From Anaerolineae bacterium (lineage in GTDB: Bacteria > Chloroflexota > Anaerolineae > Aggregatilineales > Phototrophicaceae), in the NCBI GenBank assembly GCA_022843745.1, contig JALHNB010000009.1, positions 86,465 through 150,464 on the forward strand: a stretch of DNA of 64,000 nucleotides, in the 5' to 3' direction. A model generated the notes under the pieces. That model saw only the letters and a program-made list of their open reading frames with translations, searched no databases and had not been told where the DNA came from. The translations under genes were made by a program, and so were the position numbers. Below, one piece after another: positions 60,041-64,000 of this stretch (positions are counted from its first letter, which is position 1; the number at the start of each line of letters is the position of its first letter).

Positions 60041-61615
60041 ATGTTGCATTATCGTAAACCAAGACGGCGTATCCGACATATCGTAATCGTTGTAAGTATG
60101 CTTCTGATGCTCATCGGTGCGATCAGCGCCCAGGCACAGGATGGTGGAACTTTACGTGTCGGTATGAATCCCCCCGCCGTTCTCGACCCTGCTCAAATCT
60201 CAAATGACCCCGAACTAGCCTTAAATCGCGCAATCTATGATTATCTGATTGAGGTCAATCCCGTTGACTCATCAATCGTTCCCAGTATTGGTACAAGCTG
60301 GACGATCAGTGATGACGGCCTCACCTACACATTTACACTGGCTGAAGGTGTCACCTTTCAGGATGGTTCTGCCTTAACTTCGGCAGATGTCGCTTTTTCT
60401 TTTCAACATCTCAAAGACGTGAGTTCGCGCGCGTTAAGCCTCCTGGGGGAATATGAAGTTTCCGCGCCGGATGCCGCGACAGTCACGTTCACCATCCCGG
60501 AACGCAACAGCGTTTTCCTCTATGGGCTGGCTTCCCCGCAAGCCGTGATTCTGAAAGATGGCACGGCAGAAGCGAACGTTTTAGGTGAAGGTGATGCCGC
60601 GCTTGCCAATTTCAACGGCACTGGCCCCTTTGTTCTGACCGAATACACCCCCGGTGTGGGCGGCAAAGCCGTTTTCACACGCAACGAAAATTACTGGAAA
60701 GAAGGCCAACCGAAACTGGCTGGCATCGAACACATCTATTTCGCGGATGTGGATGCGCAAATCAATGCCCTCCTCAGCGGCGAAGTCGATTTCATCTTTA
60801 AGCTGCCGCTGGCTCAGGTTGGTACGCTAGGTCAAAATGAAAATGTGAACGTTATCCTGACCCAAACTGCCCAGCACGCGGTTATCCGTCTGCGCACAGA
60901 CACGGGACACCTCGGCGAAAATGTAAGCGTGCGTCAGGCGCTCAAATATGCCACTGACCGCGAGTTCCTGAACGAACTGCTTCTGGATGGTCTGGGGACA
61001 GTTGGACATAACGACCCGATTGCACCGTCCTATGGCATTTTCTATGATCCAGAGTTTGAAGATACCGAGTATGATCCCGATATGGCTTGCCAACTGCTGA
61101 GTGAAGCCGGGATTGAGATGCTCGAAGGTAAGCTGTACGCGCCAATCGCGTTCGAATATGCTGATCTGGCTGCGACTTTGCAGCAGATGTGGGGCGAGAC
61201 AGGCTGCATCACCGTTGAAATTGAGACGGTTGAAGAAGGCCTTTACTACGATTTCAGCAACCCGAATAATTATTTCGAGGTTGACCTGGGCATCACAGGC
61301 TGGGGTCATCGCCCCTCGCCGCAAATTCTGCTGCGGCTGGCTTATGTCGAATCCGGCATCGAATCCGGCTGGAACGAGAGCCGCTATGTCGATCCTCGCC
61401 TGGAAGAACTGGTCAAACAGGCCAATGAAACCACTGATGTCGAGGAATTGAAGGCCATTTATGCGCAGGTCAGCGAAGTTTTCAAAGAAACTGGCCCGAT
61501 CATCATCCCCTACTTCGCGCCGTTGGTGAGTGCTTCCAGCGCAAATGTGGCCGATCTGGTGGTCGATCCATTCCCTGGCCTCACCGATTACCGAAACGTC
61601 TCGGTTGCAGGCTAA
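60041..61615 (+). CDS. ABC transporter family-5 substrate-binding protein
   Basis: This 524-aa binding protein of the SBP_bac_5 group differs from the one at 2838. The signal peptide (RKPRRRIRH, a hydrophobic run, ISAQAQ) ends near residue 32 with no lipobox Cys. GGTLRVGMNPPAVLDPAQ opens the mature fold, and WTISDDGLTYTFTLAEGVTF near 86-105 is the family marker. A strong AGGAGG lies before the ATG. It is the first gene of a plus-strand operon with a DppC-like permease and a double ATPase. The ligand may be a peptide, sugar or metal chelate. A single Cys pair (Cys of DMACQLL and ETGCIT) may form a disulfide. Confidence 0.92.
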   Translation: MLHYRKPRRRIRHIVIVVSMLLMLIGAISAQAQDGGTLRVGMNPPAVLDPAQISNDPELALNRAIYDYLIEVNPVDSSIVPSIGTSWTISDDGLTYTFTLAEGVTFQDGSALTSADVAFSFQHLKDVSSRALSLLGEYEVSAPDAATVTFTIPERNSVFLYGLASPQAVILKDGTAEANVLGEGDAALANFNGTGPFVLTEYTPGVGGKAVFTRNENYWKEGQPKLAGIEHIYFADVDAQINALLSGEVDFIFKLPLAQVGTLGQNENVNVILTQTAQHAVIRLRTDTGHLGENVSVRQALKYATDREFLNELLLDGLGTVGHNDPIAPSYGIFYDPEFEDTEYDPDMACQLLSEAGIEMLEGKLYAPIAFEYADLAATLQQMWGETGCITVEIETVEEGLYYDFSNPNNYFEVDLGITGWGHRPSPQILLRLAYVESGIESGWNESRYVDPRLEELVKQANETTDVEELKAIYAQVSEVFKETGPIIIPYFAPLVSASSANVADLVVDPFPGLTDYRNVSVAG

Positions 61616-62508
61616 TGTCAGCGAATCAAAACAGCGTGGAGTCGGCAGCGACTCCACGCCTCTTTTCAGGACGCGCGATAGGTCGCTTTTTAGGGCAGAT
61701 CGCGCGTCGCCCCCTCTCACTTATGGGGATGCTGATTTTCGTCGGCTTTATTTTCCTGGCGATTTTCGGCCCAACAATTGCCCCTCACCAATTTGACGAA
61801 TTGATACGCGGCGCACAGCGTCAAGCACCCTCAGCAGAATTCCCCTTCGGCACAGATCGACTGGGGCGCGATGTTTTCAGCCGTGTGCTGTGGGGAGCGC
61901 GTGAAATTATCATCATCCCCGGCGTCGCGACGGTAGCTGCGATTATTTTAGGCACAATATTGGGGCTGACTCTTGGATATTACGGCGGATGGCTGGATGA
62001 AATCGTATCCCGCGCGCTCGATAGCTTATTGGCGATTCCGGCTTTAGTGCTGGCGTTAGTGATGCTAGGGACAATTGGGCCTTCAAATATCGGCATCATC
62101 ATCGTGATTGTGCTGCTCTACATGCCGATTGTCACCCGCGTGATCCGCAGTGCAACGCTCAATATTCGTGCCAGCGGCTATATCGAGGCTGCCAAACTAC
62201 GCGGCGAATCGACATCCTATATTTTATTCCGCGAAATTCTGCCCGGAGTCCTCCCTGCGCTGGCTGTTGAGGGAGCGCTGCGGTTCTCATACGCGATTTT
62301 CCTCACCGCATCGCTCGGTTTTCTCGGATTGGGTGTACAGCCGCCCTCGCCGGATTGGGGACGCATGGTCGCCGAAGCCCGCCCGAATTTTGCCCGCACA
62401 CCCTGGGAGCTGTGGTTCCCGGCGGCGGCGATTGCTGTGCTGGTCGTCGGTGTGAATCTCATGGCTGATGGTCTGCGACGCATCTTCCGCTATGAAGGCC
62501 AAATCTGA
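61615..62508 (+). CDS. Peptide/nickel-type ABC permease, DppC-like
   Basis: This 297-aa permease of the DppC/OppC class has a cytosolic N-terminus, first helix near 35-55, the hallmark FPFGTDRLGRDVFSRVLWG near 77-95, five more helices and the coupling motif AAKLRGESTSYILFREILPG. Its ATG overlaps the stop of the binding protein gene (TAATG) and its own stop overlaps the ATPase start (TGATG), so all three are translationally coupled. No DppB-type partner precedes it, which is unusual. The missing permease may lie beyond the right edge or elsewhere. Confidence 0.92.
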   Translation: MSANQNSVESAATPRLFSGRAIGRFLGQIARRPLSLMGMLIFVGFIFLAIFGPTIAPHQFDELIRGAQRQAPSAEFPFGTDRLGRDVFSRVLWGAREIIIIPGVATVAAIILGTILGLTLGYYGGWLDEIVSRALDSLLAIPALVLALVMLGTIGPSNIGIIIVIVLLYMPIVTRVIRSATLNIRASGYIEAAKLRGESTSYILFREILPGVLPALAVEGALRFSYAIFLTASLGFLGLGVQPPSPDWGRMVAEARPNFARTPWELWFPAAAIAVLVVGVNLMADGLRRIFRYEGQI

Positions 62509-64000
62509 TGAGCGCTGTTATCCAGGCGAACAACCTCAACGTCGAATACCGGCTGAATAAAGTGTGGGTCAACGCCATCAATGAGGTGTCGCTGACGATC
62601 AACCCGCTTGAGATTCACGGGCTGGTTGGCGAAAGCGGCAGCGGTAAAACGACCCTGGCACTGTCGCTGATGCGTTATATGGCGGGTAATGCGCGTATCG
62701 CTTCTGGCGAAATTCTGCTGGACGGCGACGATCTGGTGCGCAAAACTGAAGTCGAGATGCGTAAAATCTGGGGGCGGCATTTGAATCTCGTGCCTCAAGA
62801 CCCACTGGCATCGCTGAATCCGTCGTACACGATTGGCGACCAGATCGCCGAAATTACGCAGTTACATGAAGGTTTATCCCGCGCGGAAGCCTGGAAACGC
62901 GCTGTTGAAATGCTTGCCAGTGTCAAAATTGCCGACCCTGAAGCCGTCGCGCGGCGCTATCCGCATCAACTCAGCGGCGGGATGCAGCAGCGCGTCACCA
63001 TCGCGATGGCACTCAGCACACAGCCACGTTTGCTGGTGCTGGACGAACCGACAACGGCGCTGGATGTGACCACACAAGCCGTGATTCTCGATTTATTTCG
63101 CGAGTTAATTCGCGACAACCACGCAGCGGCAATCTATGTTTCGCATGATCTGGGGACTGTCGCGCAGTTATGCGATCATGTCACCGTACTTTACGCGGGT
63201 GAAGTCATGGAAAGCGCGCCTGTTGACGATCTATTCGCGCAGCCGCTTCATCCGTATACGGCGGGACTACTGGCAAGCCTACCGCGCCCGACACAGAATG
63301 TCGAAACGCGCCTGTACGCCATCAAAGGTGTCGCACCGTCGCTGACTGAACGACCCAAAGGCTGTGTTTTTGCGCCGCGCTGCCCATTAGCGACTCAAAA
63401 ATGCTTTGACGAAAAACCCGCGTTGGAAAACACAGGCACAGGCCGCACAGTGAAATGTCATTACTGGCGCGATATTGCCGCCGGAAAACTCAGCGTGCAA
63501 GCCGAGTCGCAGGAAACAACCATCAATGCTGCGCCGCGTGAGGGCTATGTTCTGAACGCCCGCGACATCAATAAGCGTTTTGGCGAACGCTCGATTTTGC
63601 AGCGCATCACCGGACGCGAGGGCGATTATGTCCACGCCGTTGATAACATCTCGATTCGGATTCGCGAACGCTCAACATTAGGACTGGTCGGCGAAAGTGG
63701 CAGCGGCAAAACCACATTGGCACGCTGCATTGTCGCGCTGGATGCTGCTGACAGCGGCGAGATCGAGCTAGGCGGGATTCAGATCAGCAACAAACTCGAA
63801 GAACGCACCAAAGACACGCTCAAAAATCTACCGATGGTTTTCCAGAATCCCAACGACACACTCAATCCCTATCAGACCGTCGGGCAAGCGCTGGAACGCC
63901 CCTTGCGCACCTTAAGCGGTGAACCAATGAGCCGGGAGCAAATTCGGCAGCGCGTCGCCGAACTTTTGCAGGCTGTGCGGCTCACACCTGAATATTCGAA
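62508..64000 (+). CDS. Double-domain ABC transporter ATPase (DppD-DppF fusion), partial
   Basis: The gene runs off the right edge after about 497 codons. Two ATP-binding domains are fused. The first has Walker A GESGSGKTT at 41-49, signature LSGGMQQ at 155-161 and a Walker B LLVLDEPTTALD. A proline- and Cys-rich oligopeptide-transporter C-terminal segment (GCVFAPRCPLATQKC) follows. The second domain has Walker A GESGSGKTT at 395-403 and is cut before its signature. This is the usual fused form that powers DppB/DppC-like permeases. It could also serve the left-hand transporter, which lacks an ATPase gene. The start is fixed by the TGATG overlap. Confidence 0.93.
   Translation, partial: MSAVIQANNLNVEYRLNKVWVNAINEVSLTINPLEIHGLVGESGSGKTTLALSLMRYMAGNARIASGEILLDGDDLVRKTEVEMRKIWGRHLNLVPQDPLASLNPSYTIGDQIAEITQLHEGLSRAEAWKRAVEMLASVKIADPEAVARRYPHQLSGGMQQRVTIAMALSTQPRLLVLDEPTTALDVTTQAVILDLFRELIRDNHAAAIYVSHDLGTVAQLCDHVTVLYAGEVMESAPVDDLFAQPLHPYTAGLLASLPRPTQNVETRLYAIKGVAPSLTERPKGCVFAPRCPLATQKCFDEKPALENTGTGRTVKCHYWRDIAAGKLSVQAESQETTINAAPREGYVLNARDINKRFGERSILQRITGREGDYVHAVDNISIRIRERSTLGLVGESGSGKTTLARCIVALDAADSGEIELGGIQISNKLEERTKDTLKNLPMVFQNPNDTLNPYQTVGQALERPLRTLSGEPMSREQIRQRVAELLQAVRLTPEYS

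Overview
The window looks like chromosomal DNA of a free-living, heterotrophic member of the Chloroflexota, probably Anaerolineae-like. This is an inference from gene content: a clustered Hen1/Pnkp RNA-repair operon, several large GT39-type membrane proteins, a TIR fusion protein, tandem secreted acylases and many family-5 peptide/sugar ABC transporter parts. No rRNA, tRNA, prophage, transposase or CRISPR array was seen. Genes are densely packed with bacterial Shine-Dalgarno sites and sigma70-like promoters.

Layout. 87-12165 (minus): an uptake and catabolism block. It runs GH4 glycosidase, zinc alcohol dehydrogenase, an unknown 173-aa protein, a metal-dependent amidohydrolase and a SelA-like PLP enzyme, closed by an intrinsic terminator near 6785. 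A DppB/DppC/substrate-binding set without ATPases, an M14 carboxypeptidase and a BMP lipoprotein follow. 12384-17550 (plus): a promoter, then hen1, an unknown gene with an HEPN-like Rx4H motif, and pnkp, all overlapping by a few bases. 17551-24398: secreted glycosidase-like protein, ribosomal protein L25, gyrA, a hicBA toxin-antitoxin pair and a TPR lipoprotein. 24400-31749: a bacterial LEG1-related protein, two tandem penicillin-acylase-type hydrolases and an aldo/keto reductase. 31769-43837: small membrane proteins, birA, HIT protein, thiolase, a heterodimeric ABC exporter, GT39 proteins and a 2-hydroxyacid dehydrogenase. 43983-46560: a TIR-transmembrane-FGE-fold fusion and an aldo/keto reductase. 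46654-56116: four large polytopic GT39-like proteins. 56223-59904: TPR protein, double-HTH regulator, GAF/PAS histidine kinase. 60041-64000: a second family-5 transporter whose double-ATPase gene runs off the end.

The strongest candidate for a little-described system is the hen1 / HEPN-like / pnkp operon. Hen1 and Pnkp together repair and 2'-O-methylate RNAs cut by ribotoxins. Here a lower-GC gene with a possible HEPN ribonuclease or RNA-binding motif sits between them, overlapping both neighbours and therefore probably translated with them. Other notable items are the TIR/FGE-fold fusion, whose 3' end resembles a diversity-generating-retroelement variable region, and a family of GTAGGGGC hairpin repeats that lies between genes and also in frame inside three coding sequences. 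A 4 x 32-bp array of promoter-like units lies in front of the HIT-thiolase genes, and a 3 x 21-bp iteron array lies upstream of L25.
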